Shown: piece after piece, positions 19,332-28,239 of the stretch | Layout: the number at the start of each line of letters is the position of its first letter | Position numbering within the stretch: position 1 is the first letter of the stretch | DNA from: an uncultured Opitutales bacterium | GTDB taxonomy: Bacteria; Verrucomicrobiota; Verrucomicrobiia; Opitutales; Seribacteraceae | DNA length: 64,000 nucleotides | Assembly (NCBI GenBank): GCA_943787575.1 | Contig: CALSMY010000014.1 | Location: 1-64,000, forward strand | Reading direction: 5' to 3' | Position numbers and translations under genes: made by a program | The notes under the pieces: model-generated | Told to the model about the DNA's origin: nothing | Databases searched by the model: none | Seen by the model: the letters and a program-made list of their open reading frames with translations, nothing else

Positions 19332-19877
19332 ATGAGCCAACAAGAAGTTGAACTTACCCGTGATGTAGTTGCTACTTTAATTCCACACGGTGAAGAATTT
19401 ACCTTAGGTCGGGGTGAGAAAGTAACCATCACCCACCGGCTTGGTGGAAACTTCACCGTTATGACCCTTCAGGGAATGTACCGTATTGCTGCCCGCGATG
19501 CCGATTCCTTGGGCGAAGATCTTAAAGAAGCGTCCAAGCTACCTGATGATGGAAATGCTAAGCCTGCAAGCGTTGAGGAGATTAAGGAAAACCTAAAGAC
19601 CGTGTTCGATCCTGAAATTCCCGTAAATGTGGTCGATCTCGGCTTAATTTACCGGGTGGAATTAGAGGATACTAATGACCATGGTCGTGTGGCCTATGTT
19701 GATCTAACTCTTACCGCCCCGGGTTGTGGCATGGGACCAGTCATTGCAGATGACTGCAAAGGAAAAGTACTTGAACTTCCAGGAATTGATCATGCAGAGG
19801 TGGAAATTGTTTGGGATCCCCCATGGACACAGGACATGATTTCTGAGGAAGGTAAAATGGAACTTGGCCTTATTTAA
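19332..19877 (+). CDS. sufT: Fe-S assembly factor SufT (MIP18/DUF59 family)
   Basis: SufT, 181 residues; auxiliary factor for Fe-S protein maturation. The N-terminal SufT-specific half (TLIPHGEEFTLGRGEKVTITHRLGGNFTV) is followed by the MIP18/DUF59 domain from about residue 80: VFDPEIPVNVVDLGLIYRVEL, LTAPGCGMGPVIADDC (the reactive Cys of the family) and VEIVWDPPWTQDMISEEGKMELGL. Placement after sufCBD matches PVC and Proteobacteria clusters. No cysteine desulfurase (SufS) or SufE/U is visible in this operon, so these must be encoded elsewhere. Confidence 0.92.
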   Translation: MSQQEVELTRDVVATLIPHGEEFTLGRGEKVTITHRLGGNFTVMTLQGMYRIAARDADSLGEDLKEASKLPDDGNAKPASVEEIKENLKTVFDPEIPVNVVDLGLIYRVELEDTNDHGRVAYVDLTLTAPGCGMGPVIADDCKGKVLELPGIDHAEVEIVWDPPWTQDMISEEGKMELGLI

Positions 19878-19904
19878 ACTTCAAGGCCACACACCACAAA
19901 TATT

Positions 19905-20339
19905 ATGAAAATAGCTCTTGGTACAGACCATGCTGGATTTACTTACAAAGAAGCCGTCAAAAAACACTTACAAAAACTTGGCCATGAAGTTCAGGACTTT
20001 GGCACTTTTTCCGAAGAATCCGTAGATTATCCTGCTTTTGTCCGTCCAGCTGCAGAAGCTGTTGCCGACGGATCTTGTGATCTTGGAGTAGTGTTTGGAG
20101 GAAGTGGCAATGGTGAAGCCATGGCGGCAAATAAAGTAAAGGGGGTACGGTGTGCCCTTTGCTGGAGTGAAGAGACCGCCCGTTTGGCTAAAGAACACAA
20201 CAATGCAAATGTTCTTTCTATTGGCCAAAGACAGATCAGTCAGGAACTTGCATTAAATATTATCGATACCTGGCTGAATGCCGAGTTCGAAGGCGATCGG
20301 CATATTCGCAGAATCGAGATGCTCGACAAAAACATATAG
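19905..20339 (+). CDS. rpiB: Ribose-5-phosphate isomerase B
   Basis: RpiB/LacAB family, 144 residues: interconverts ribose 5-phosphate and ribulose 5-phosphate. Motifs: ALGTDHAGFTYKEAVKKHL (4-22), DFGTFSEESVDYPAF, the active loop VFGGSGNGEAMAANKVKGVR and HNNANVLSIGQRQI. The E. coli catalytic Cys before the GTGIG loop is absent; instead the loop is GGSGNGE, as in actinobacterial (M. tuberculosis-type) RpiB, where the Glu acts as base. Start ATG 19905. Lies between sufT and clpP with small gaps, so probably cotranscribed. Confidence 0.93.
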   Translation: MKIALGTDHAGFTYKEAVKKHLQKLGHEVQDFGTFSEESVDYPAFVRPAAEAVADGSCDLGVVFGGSGNGEAMAANKVKGVRCALCWSEETARLAKEHNNANVLSIGQRQISQELALNIIDTWLNAEFEGDRHIRRIEMLDKNI

Positions 20340-20361
20340 TCCGCTATACATATTCACTTTC

Positions 20362-20943
20362 ATGAGCGAAGACAAAGAAAAGGATAAGAAAGCCGCATCG
20401 GTCGCTGAGGCCATACAATCAAAGTTTATTGAAGATCGTAAGATCTTTCTATGGGGAGAAGTTAGTGACAAATCCGCCCGGGATATCACCGAGAAACTTC
20501 TTCATCTGGAAGCCACGGATCCAGGAAAAGAAATTACTTTTTATATAAATTCTCCTGGGGGCTCAATCACTGCAGGTATGGCCATTTTTGATACCATGCA
20601 ACTGATCAGCTCACCAATCAAAGTGGTGGTGACTGGCATGGCAGCAAGTATGGGATCGATATTGCTTTGCGGGGCATCAAAGGGTAGACGCTTTTTATAT
20701 CCTCACTCGCGTGTCCTCATCCACCAACCCCTGATTACTGGAAGGATGGTAGCTGCAGCTGTGGATATTAATATACAGGCTCAGGAGATGGAACGTTTAC
20801 GGGAAGAACTCAACACCATTTTGGCCCGCACTTCAGGACAACCCATGGAAAAAATCCAACAAGATACAGATCGGGATTTCTACCTCAATGCTGAGGAAGC
20901 AATTGAATATGGGTTAGCTGACAAGATCGTAGACAAAATCTAA
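20362..20943 (+). CDS. clpP: ATP-dependent Clp protease proteolytic subunit
   Basis: Serine protease of the Clp machine, 193 residues from ATG 20362; the longer track start runs into rpiB and gives a non-family N-terminus. Catalytic Ser in TGMAASMGSILL (Ser96), His in SRVLIHQPLITG (His121) and Asp in the TDRDFYLN stretch (about 170-172) are all present; YINSPGGSITAGMAIFDTM forms the substrate-binding strand. It lacks the usual long propeptide. No clpX or lon lies next to it; instead it ends the suf cluster. Confidence 0.94.
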   Translation: MSEDKEKDKKAASVAEAIQSKFIEDRKIFLWGEVSDKSARDITEKLLHLEATDPGKEITFYINSPGGSITAGMAIFDTMQLISSPIKVVVTGMAASMGSILLCGASKGRRFLYPHSRVLIHQPLITGRMVAAAVDINIQAQEMERLREELNTILARTSGQPMEKIQQDTDRDFYLNAEEAIEYGLADKIVDKI

Positions 20944-20959
20944 CCTACGCCCTTTTTTT
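20928..20959 (+). terminator. Weak candidate terminator after clpP
   Basis: CGTAG and CTACG form a 5-bp stem with a 12-nt loop at the clpP stop, then CCC and seven T residues. The T run is shared with the stop of the convergent menE gene. Weak stem, so only a candidate. Confidence 0.3.
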
Positions 20960-22083
20960 CATTCCAAGATATAATTAGGTTTCCCCATCTCTGACATTGG
21001 GATCCTATCTGATGTTATCCACTCCTTAGGCATCAGAGGACCTTGGAGCTTCTTTTTAACTTCTTGTTTAAGGTATTTTAGGCTCACATCTGCCGGGGTG
21101 ATAAGGGCAACAACTCTTTGCCCCCATTTTTGATCGGAAACTCCATATACCAAACAGTTTTCGATAAGACCTGTGGAATGTAGAACCTTTTCTATTCTGC
21201 TTGGGTCAACCTTTTCTCCTCCCGTGTTAATTAGACGATCCAAACGTCCCTCTATGGTTAAATTTCCTGAAGAATCAATTTTTCCAAAATCAGGGGTTTG
21301 CAACCATTCATTGGTTACAAACATACGCTTACCCCGTCTGATACAAAGACTTGAACATTTAATGAAAACTTGGCTATTCTTCTCTGAAAGCCTAACTTCT
21401 GCATGGGGCAAACAAGGCCCCACTCCATTAATTCCATTAAGAAAAGAACCTGATTCGAGCAAGGTAATCATCCCAGCCGTTTCCGACGAACCATAACATG
21501 GACAAACGGGCAAATTAAGAGAACGGGAAACATCAATTAATTGCGCATTCATGCCGGCTCCTCCAACAAAAATGCCACGGGCTTCGCTCAATGCAGTTAT
21601 GGCGGTTGGAGATTTAATAAGTTCATGCAATTGTGCAGGGACCAAAGATATTAAATTTCCGGATACTTTTCCTGCGACCTTTGGATTTTTAAGATCTCGA
21701 TAATCACAGAAATATATCTTTCCACCAGTACTCCAGGCTCTTTCTAATTGCATCCATCCACCCACATGCCAAAGGGGTAAACAACAGATGGAATTCATAG
21801 CCTGATCTCCGATACGCGAAGCTAAACCTCCTACTGCTGATTGCAAAGTCCCATGGTTATGTTCCACAAATTCTGGCTGACCACTGGTACCCCCAGACAA
21901 AAAGTTTAAGCATACTTCTTCCCCCGATTCACCACATTGAACTGCTTCGTCTTGGTCAAATTGAACAGAGAAACCCTTTTTCAAAAGGTCTAATACGCCC
22001 TTAGCGTATTTAATCAATTGGAGACCCCGTTTACTGGAGGAAGCAGTCCAACTGTCAGGTAATATAGCGTAGGGATTGTTCAC
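20959..22083 (-). CDS. menE: AMP-binding acyl-CoA ligase, probably o-succinylbenzoate-CoA ligase
   Basis: ANL-superfamily enzyme of 374 residues; the neighbour menC indicates the menaquinone step joining CoA to o-succinylbenzoate. ATP loop LNFLSGGTSGQPEF (variant of SGTTGxPK), LPLWHVGGWMQLERA, PVCPCYGSSETAGMI, and hinge region TPDFGKIDSSGNLTIEGRLDRLINTGGEKVDPSRIE. The C-terminal domain ends in SEMGKPNYILE, holding the catalytic Lys. It is shorter than typical MenE (about 450-490), mainly because the N-terminal part is compact, a form seen in other PVC and Bacteroidota members. GTG start overlaps the menC stop by 4 nt. Confidence 0.85.
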   Translation of the reverse strand: MNNPYAILPDSWTASSSKRGLQLIKYAKGVLDLLKKGFSVQFDQDEAVQCGESGEEVCLNFLSGGTSGQPEFVEHNHGTLQSAVGGLASRIGDQAMNSICCLPLWHVGGWMQLERAWSTGGKIYFCDYRDLKNPKVAGKVSGNLISLVPAQLHELIKSPTAITALSEARGIFVGGAGMNAQLIDVSRSLNLPVCPCYGSSETAGMITLLESGSFLNGINGVGPCLPHAEVRLSEKNSQVFIKCSSLCIRRGKRMFVTNEWLQTPDFGKIDSSGNLTIEGRLDRLINTGGEKVDPSRIEKVLHSTGLIENCLVYGVSDQKWGQRVVALITPADVSLKYLKQEVKKKLQGPLMPKEWITSDRIPMSEMGKPNYILE

Positions 22084-23033
22084 AGGGCTAAAATTCTATC
22101 CCATAGCTCAACGAGTTTATGGTTCGAAACGCACGGACTTCTTAGGGTGCCAAGATGATGTTCCATGAATTCATATTGGTTTCCACGAAAACAAGAACGT
22201 TCCAATCCAGGAGACATTAAAGAATGAGAACTTAACCTTAGTAATGCTTCATAACCAAAAGGACTTTCAAAAGCAGTTGAAAAAATAACCCGCGCGAATT
22301 GATCAGTTAATAAATTTAAGGTTTTTCCCCAATTAGGAAATAAAAGGGGCTTGATTACCAAATATAGTTGGGAAGGAAGGTTTACGAACTCTTCAAAAGA
22401 CTTAATCCGGGAAAGTCCCTCATCCAAAGCAATCGGAACTGGGGAATCCTCAGCGAATTTAAATAACCATTCGTCATCAGTGGGCCCAGTTGGTTGCTCA
22501 ATGAATTGAACTGACCGGTATTGCTGCAGGGCATCTATCCATAACAATAAATCATCTCTGGAAAAACTTTCATTGGGATCTAAACGAACTTGAATATGAG
22601 GGGCTAAGGTTTCCAACCAATCCACAATCTCAGGAATTTCATTTTGAGGAAGAGAAAGCCCAACCTTTCGCTTGATCACCCTCGCATCCTCACAGCCTGG
22701 CGTACCCCAAAGCCTGGCGGATGAAGGAAGTTTAATTTGTTTATCCCCATCTTTCCAAATATTTGACTCCAAAGAGCTTATTGCTGGCCCGATAATCGAA
22801 AATTCATCTATGTGCCCGCCTTCCCTACTCCATTGTTCCGCTTCCTTCTGGGCATCCTTAAGATTGAAATCAAAAAATCCTGGAAGAGCAGAAACTTCAC
22901 CAAAAGAAGTGAAACCATTCTCATGATCTTGTCGAAGCACCAAACTCACTCGATCTGTCCAAACACCTCGTGCAGTCTTTATGGGACAAACAAAAGATTG
23001 CCGGAAAAGCATGTATGTTCTTGGTTTAATCAT
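22080..23033 (-). CDS. menC: o-Succinylbenzoate synthase, enolase superfamily
   Basis: MenC-type dehydratase of 317 residues, converting SHCHC to o-succinylbenzoate in menaquinone synthesis. N-terminal capping domain (RTYMLFRQSFVCPIKTARGVW, GFTSFGEVSALPGF) and barrel with the superfamily acid/base and Mg ligands: VIKRKVGLS (KxK), VRLDPNESF, QFIEQPTGP, IALDEGLSRI and YLVIKPLLF. These suit MenC better than dipeptide epimerase because of the downstream ligase. Only menC and menE are here; menFDHB must be elsewhere if the pathway is complete. Divergent from guaB. Confidence 0.87.
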   Translation of the reverse strand: MIKPRTYMLFRQSFVCPIKTARGVWTDRVSLVLRQDHENGFTSFGEVSALPGFFDFNLKDAQKEAEQWSREGGHIDEFSIIGPAISSLESNIWKDGDKQIKLPSSARLWGTPGCEDARVIKRKVGLSLPQNEIPEIVDWLETLAPHIQVRLDPNESFSRDDLLLWIDALQQYRSVQFIEQPTGPTDDEWLFKFAEDSPVPIALDEGLSRIKSFEEFVNLPSQLYLVIKPLLFPNWGKTLNLLTDQFARVIFSTAFESPFGYEALLRLSSHSLMSPGLERSCFRGNQYEFMEHHLGTLRSPCVSNHKLVELWDRILAL

Positions 23034-23104
23034 TAAATATCCTTGAGAATAAAAGCGTATGTATCATTATAAAGCATACTCGATGGACAACGTAAGCACC
23101 AATC

Positions 23105-24658
23105 ATGGATAACGATTTATTCCTCGAAGCGGATGAGTTTTTTACCCGTACGCTTCCTAATGGCCTGACTTTTGACGATATTTCATTGGTCACTCGCTAT
23201 TCAGAAGTTCTACCTGGTCAAGTAAAGCTCGATACCAAGCTGTGCGAATCCATCCACCTAAGCCTACCTATCGTTTCTTCCGATATGGATACCGTTACCG
23301 AATCGGAAATGGCAATTGGTATGGCCCTTAATGGCGGACTTGGCCTGATTCACTACAACATGACTCAGCGCCAACAAGTCAAAGAGGTTACACGGGTTAA
23401 ACATCATGTGCATGGCTTAATCCAAGACCCAATTTGCTTCTCAGCAGACAAACTAATCGGAGATGTTCTCAAAACGATTGAGGAAAAAAACTTTCAATTT
23501 CGCACTTTTCCCATTGTAAACGAAGATGGAAAATTACAGGGACTTCTACCTGGCAGGGTAGTCAAAGAACGCTACAAGGATCGAAAAGTAACGGATGGAA
23601 TGCTTTCCCGAGACAAGGTCTTTACTATTCGTGAAACCGAGGTCGATGACGACCCAATTGCCACCGCCGACAAATTTTTCAGTAAGCACATGGGGATTCA
23701 TAAACTCTTGGTGGTCGACGAGGAAGACAGAATGCGCGGGCTTTACACGCTTAGTGATATCGAACGGATCATGGACGAATCCAGTGATCACTTAAAACCA
23801 TCAAGAGATACCAACTTTCGATTACTTTGTGGTGCTGCTGTCTCGGTACCCCGGGATGATGATGGGGCCATTCTCAGAGACTCTTTGGTTGAACATGTTG
23901 GAGAAATGGTAGATCAGGGGTTAAACTTGGTTGCGATCTCAACTGCTCATGGACACACCAAAGGGGTGGGCGATGCAATCCGTCTCTTAAGGGATGCATT
24001 TCCCGAACTCCCTTTAATGGCAGGTAATGTTACAACTGGAGAAGGTGTAGAGTTTTTAGGCTCGTCTGGTGCTAATGTTATAAAGATTGGACAGGGTCCC
24101 GGATCAATTTGCACCACCCGTATTGTGGCTGGTGTAGGAACCCCCCAAATGACCGCACTTTTTGCTGCGTCAAAAGCCAAGAAACAATCTGGAGTAACCT
24201 TGTTAGCCGATGGTGGGATCAATAAATCTGGAGATATTGTTAAAGCCCTAACTCTAGCCGATGGAGTAATTTGTGGTGGTTTACTTGCTGGTTGCAGAGA
24301 AGCACCTGGGGGTATCATCGAGATCGAAGGAAAGTATTATAAACAATACCGAGGAATGGGAAGCTTAGAAGCGATGCGCGAAGGATCTGCTGCACGCTAC
24401 GGTCACAAAACAACTGATCTCAAAGGTAAAAGTACCGCTGAAGGCATCGAAGCTTTAAAAGAAGTATCCGGTTCACTACGAGAAGTGCTGGAAAATCTAG
24501 CTGGTGGAATTCGTGCAGGACTTGGATATTTAGGTGCAGATGACCTGACCGAACTCTCCGAAAACGCCAGGTTTATTCGGGTGACTCCTGCAGGTCAGCG
24601 AGAGTCTGCTCCTCATGATGTCGTAGAAATCAAACGTTCCGACCTCAAGCGTTCCTAA
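23105..24658 (+). CDS. guaB: IMP dehydrogenase
   Basis: Oxidises IMP to XMP, the committed step to GMP; 517 residues, slightly longer than usual. N-terminal barrel start [20 protein letters not shown] (about 18-37), [30 protein letters not shown], two CBS motifs (about 105-230; [14 protein letters not shown] and [21 protein letters not shown]), catalytic loop [19 protein letters not shown] with the active Cys, and flap region [19 protein letters not shown]. Followed by purA after 16 nt, so both branches from IMP are encoded together here. Confidence 0.96.
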   Translation: MDNDLFLEADEFFTRTLPNGLTFDDISLVTRYSEVLPGQVKLDTKLCESIHLSLPIVSSDMDTVTESEMAIGMALNGGLGLIHYNMTQRQQVKEVTRVKHHVHGLIQDPICFSADKLIGDVLKTIEEKNFQFRTFPIVNEDGKLQGLLPGRVVKERYKDRKVTDGMLSRDKVFTIRETEVDDDPIATADKFFSKHMGIHKLLVVDEEDRMRGLYTLSDIERIMDESSDHLKPSRDTNFRLLCGAAVSVPRDDDGAILRDSLVEHVGEMVDQGLNLVAISTAHGHTKGVGDAIRLLRDAFPELPLMAGNVTTGEGVEFLGSSGANVIKIGQGPGSICTTRIVAGVGTPQMTALFAASKAKKQSGVTLLADGGINKSGDIVKALTLADGVICGGLLAGCREAPGGIIEIEGKYYKQYRGMGSLEAMREGSAARYGHKTTDLKGKSTAEGIEALKEVSGSLREVLENLAGGIRAGLGYLGADDLTELSENARFIRVTPAGQRESAPHDVVEIKRSDLKRS

Positions 24659-24674
24659 CTAATTTATTTTTATC

Positions 24675-26253
24675 ATGGCTGACATGGATCAATCATTTGT
24701 ATCTTCTTTGGTTTCAGTAACCGGAATTAGTATGGGAGACGAAGGCAAGGGCCGGGTAGTCCATGAAATCCTCGAACACGAAAAGAAAAGTCTTGGCAGA
24801 CCAGCTGCTGGAGTCATGAAGGTAAACGGGGGAGCGAATGCAGGGCACACTGCAGCCGGACTTAAGCTCAACTTACTTCCCTCTGGCGTCGGGGATCCTG
24901 AGGTGGAAACTTTACTGATTGGATCAGGTGTGGTCGCGGACCCTCGCAAATTTCTCTGGGAAGCAATGCCATTAGAAGCCCGCGGGCTTGAGGTGATCAA
25001 TCGTTTGCTTATTGATCAAAGATGTCAGGTAAGTGATTTGAGCCACCGACTCCTTGATTTGGCTTGGGAAAACTACCGGGTTAATCAATTAGGTATGGAA
25101 AGTCGCGGATCTACTGGGCGAGGAATAAGCCCGGCCTACGGAGACGAAACCGGACAATGGCAAATTTTTTATCAAAGCTTTCTGGGAAATAAGGACTCTT
25201 TTGCCCAGGCCCTAAGAGAACGTTGCCAACGGGCTTTGGACACCATTCAATGGGTATGCAAAGTAAATGAGGCAGACTGGCATGGTTTTTTCAAAACCCT
25301 TACCACTGCCGAGACAAGGGCAAATCAAGCATCCCTGGATGAGAAGATTTTTTCAGTCGATGAATTCGACTTTCAACGATTCCAAGGCAACGAACCATTC
25401 TCCCTCAACCTAGACGAATTGATCGAGGTTTATTGGGAAGCAGGAAACAAACTTAAAACCTGTATAGGGGATGGCCGTGACTTCCTCCTTAGTGCTGCCC
25501 AGGAAAAACGCCTGGTAGTGGCAGAGTTCGGACAGGCTTACTGGCTGGATAAAAGACATGGATTTACCCCAAATGTAACCGCATCCCATACCACCAGTGC
25601 TGAGCTCTTTCATTCTGGAGGCATCCCGGTGCAACCCATTAACCAGGTTGGCTGTTGTAAAGCATATGATACCAAGGTTGGAACACACCACTTTCCTGAC
25701 CCAAATGGATCATCTGTCCGACCCATGGGGACAGAAACTGGCAAAATTAGAATTTGGAACCTCTACAGGCAGGCAACGTATGGTCGGTTGGTTTGATGCT
25801 GTCGAAAAAGGTAATGCATTGAGGTACGGAGGCTTTGATCAGATTGTAATCAATAAACTTGATGCCCTTACCCTTGATAGTTCCGTTCCTTCTGAACTAA
25901 AGATTTGCACGGCCTACCAACTGGCTGATGGTCAACTCACTCGGGCTGTGCCAAGGGATGAAAATTTAAGAAAAAGCCTCAAGCCGGTCTATAAAACAAT
26001 CGCCGGATGGAATGAGAACCTTAAAGGCATGAAGTCTTTCGAACAACTGCCCGCGCAAGCAAAGGAATATATTTCCGAAATGCTTGCCGCCATCATCGAG
26101 GTCGCCTACCCCAATGGTTGGTCAAACATAGCACTTCCTAAAATTCGTTTTATTGGCATTGGACCTGACCCTGGAGAAATTATCTCAGACCTGCCCACAA
26201 CCCGCCAATTATTGGAATCCCTTTCTCCAGAGCCCTTGCCGGTCGCTTCGTGA
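24675..26253 (+). CDS. purA: Adenylosuccinate synthetase, divergent, split by one indel
   Basis: Makes adenylosuccinate from IMP, aspartate and GTP. The P-loop is variant (GISMGDEGKGRVV, in place of QWGDEGKGK), then VNGGANAGHTAAG, STGRGISPAYGDET, and FTPNVTASHTTSAEL. The track ORF stops at 25796; the rest lies in the next frame: FGTSTGRQRMVGWFDAVEKGNALRYGG, NKLDALT and ICTAYQL. Removing one A from the AAAA run at 25743-25746 joins them as TETGKLEFGTSTGRQR, exactly the family order. The joined protein is about 525 residues, clearly longer than the usual 430. The frameshift is best explained as a sequence error, since the flanking pathway genes are intact. Length and P-loop divergence are real features. 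Confidence 0.85.
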
Positions 26254-27183
26254 CATCTTCCCCTGCCCGACTAAAAGATTTCCGCCAAAAGATATCATGG
26301 CGTGAGATCGAACAGTCCGAGTGTTTTTGGAAACGCCTATTGGCAGGTTGTGTGGAGGAAGATCTCGACATGCCAATTACTTCGCAAGCATGGAAAGGTG
26401 ACCTAACATCGTCTCTTTGCTCACTAAAAGGAAACGGAACTGCTGAATTAGTCGCTCGCGAACCTCTTGTTCTTTGTGGGGTTCAACTGCCTAAAATTCT
26501 TTTCGATACATTTTCTTGTTACGATCTTGAATTCTCTACTAATGGAAAAGATGGCGAAAGCTACCTAACTGGAAATAGCCTCGGCACCCTCAGAGGTTCA
26601 ATTCCGCAACTTTTGGCAATTGAAAGAACCCTACTTAATTTCATGCAACGTTTGTCTGGAATTGCAACCTATGCGGCAGAATTTGTAAAGGTTACGAAGC
26701 CTGAAAAAGTTGGCCTGCTTGACACACGCAAAACAACCCCGGGCCTACGAATTTTAGAAAAGTATGCCACTGCCTGTGGAGGCTCTTTCAATCATAGGAT
26801 GGGGCTGTTTGATCGGGCTCTTATTAAAGACAATCACCTTGCCGCTGCTGGAATTAAAGACCTCAATTCATTGGTCAATTTTCTACTTGCAGCCAGGGAA
26901 CAGGCAAAGGAGAAAATTGATTGAACTTGAGATCGATCATTTGGAACAGCTTGAATATGCAATCCTGGGAGGTGTAGATGCTGTATTACTCGATAATTTC
27001 ACGCCCCAAGAAGTTGCCCAAGCAGTAGAGATTAATCAAAACCGAGTTGTACTCGAAGCCAGTGGATGTATAAACCGCGGAAATCTCCACGAATACGCCA
27101 AGGCTAAACCTCATTTCATTTCCACGGGTGCTCCGGTTCATTCAGCCAAGTGGGTAGACATTGGATTAGACTGGATTAACTAA
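26250..27183 (+). CDS. nadC: Nicotinate-nucleotide pyrophosphorylase, split by one indel
   Basis: QPRTase of NAD biosynthesis: quinolinate plus PRPP to nicotinate mononucleotide. First part (frame of 26250): FWKRLLAGCVEEDLD, LVAREPLVLCGVQLPKILF, LLAIERTLLNFMQRLSGIAT, LLDTRKTTPGLRILEKYA, and FNHRMGLFDRALIKDNHLAAAGI. It stops at 26924. Continuing one frame over gives LIELEIDHLEQLEYAILGGVDAVLLDNF, VLEASGCINRGNLHEYA and FISTGAPVHSAKWVDIGLDW. Deleting one A from AAAA at 26913-26916 joins them as AREQAKEKLIELEIDHLEQ. GTG start overlaps the purA stop by 4 nt; the stop abuts birA. Total about 310 residues. Confidence 0.87.
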
Positions 27184-28239
27184 ATGGCCAAGTACCCAAA
27201 AGGAGTTAAAAAAGCTTACACCCCTAAGTTGAAACAACGCCGTGTGCGAAAACGAGAGAATCCAGACGTTTATGTTTTGCGCTGCCTGTTGCAAGCTTCC
27301 CCGCATTATGTCTCCGGTAATCATCTCGCCGAAAAATTGAAGATGTCAAGGGTAGGTGTTTGGGCACATGTGGATAAACTGCGCAAGGCTGGTCTATCCA
27401 TTGAAGCGAGTCAAAATCGTGGCTACCGCCTTGCAGGGGAACCAGACTTATTGGTTTCACCCTTATTGGAAGCTTGGTTAAAGGAATGTAAAACAGATTG
27501 TCCCTTTTACCTTTTACAAAAAACCGATAGTACAAACTCGGAAGCGGAAAGATTGTTAGCCGAGGGAGTCGAAACTCCTTTTGCCGTACTTAGTCACCAA
27601 CAAGATTCGGGCCGCGGAAGAATGGGTAGAACTTGGCATAGTCCGAAAGGTGGAAACCTCTACCTAAGCATAGCACTCAGGCCCAATGTGGAATTAGTCA
27701 AATTTCGCAACTTTACTCTATGGCAGGGAATATCCATTGGGAAATACCTTAAAGATCTTACTGGAATTCAAAACCTGCTCGTTAAATGGCCCAATGACCT
27801 GATCTGTGACAACAAAAAGTTGGGAGGCATGCTTACCGAAGCCTCAATCGATTGCGATCAGGTTAGATCAATAGTTTTCGGCATTGGCCTAAATGTAAAC
27901 TCCAAGCTCGGAGATTTCCCCAAAGACCTTCGTGACTCTTCGACCTCCTTACTTGCAGCAAGCGGAATAAGTTGGAGGCTCCATGAATTAGCAGCCAAAC
28001 TAATAAAGACCTGTCTCGTAGCAAGTAAAGAATGTTTGGGCAAAGATGCTGATACTAAACTTCTAAAAGAGTGGAAAGAAATGGATTACCTAAAGGGTAA
28101 AAAAATTAAAGTTCAAAGTGGCAAGGAGACTTACACTGGTCGGGCTGATGGAATTGATCATTCAGGTGGTTTACGCTTGAAGTTGCGAAATGGTAGAGAC
28201 CGAGTTGCTCATGCTGGTGAGGTTTCATTACTTTTATGA
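27184..28239 (+). CDS. birA: Biotin-[acetyl-CoA-carboxylase] ligase / repressor BirA
   Basis: Bifunctional biotin protein ligase, 351 residues. A basic leader (KRRVRKRENP-like, residues 1-30) precedes an HTH (RCLLQASPHYVSGNHLAEKLKMSRVGVWAHV, about 39-70) and the ligase core: biotinyl-AMP loop QDSGRGRMGRTWHSPKGGNLY, KWPNDLICDNKKLGGMLTE, then IGLNVN. A C-terminal SH3-like domain ends the protein (KKIKVQSGKETYTGRADGID). The HTH implies repression of biotin genes as well as biotinylation of AccB, encoded about 9 kb downstream. Start directly follows the nadC stop; the stop overlaps coaX by 4 nt. Confidence 0.93.
   Translation: MAKYPKGVKKAYTPKLKQRRVRKRENPDVYVLRCLLQASPHYVSGNHLAEKLKMSRVGVWAHVDKLRKAGLSIEASQNRGYRLAGEPDLLVSPLLEAWLKECKTDCPFYLLQKTDSTNSEAERLLAEGVETPFAVLSHQQDSGRGRMGRTWHSPKGGNLYLSIALRPNVELVKFRNFTLWQGISIGKYLKDLTGIQNLLVKWPNDLICDNKKLGGMLTEASIDCDQVRSIVFGIGLNVNSKLGDFPKDLRDSSTSLLAASGISWRLHELAAKLIKTCLVASKECLGKDADTKLLKEWKEMDYLKGKKIKVQSGKETYTGRADGIDHSGGLRLKLRNGRDRVAHAGEVSLLL

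Noticed and set aside
25743-26916. purA and nadC frame breaks as programmed frameshifts
   Set aside because: A4 runs without heptamer or downstream structure are too short for efficient slippage, and both need the same one-base removal; sequence error fits better.
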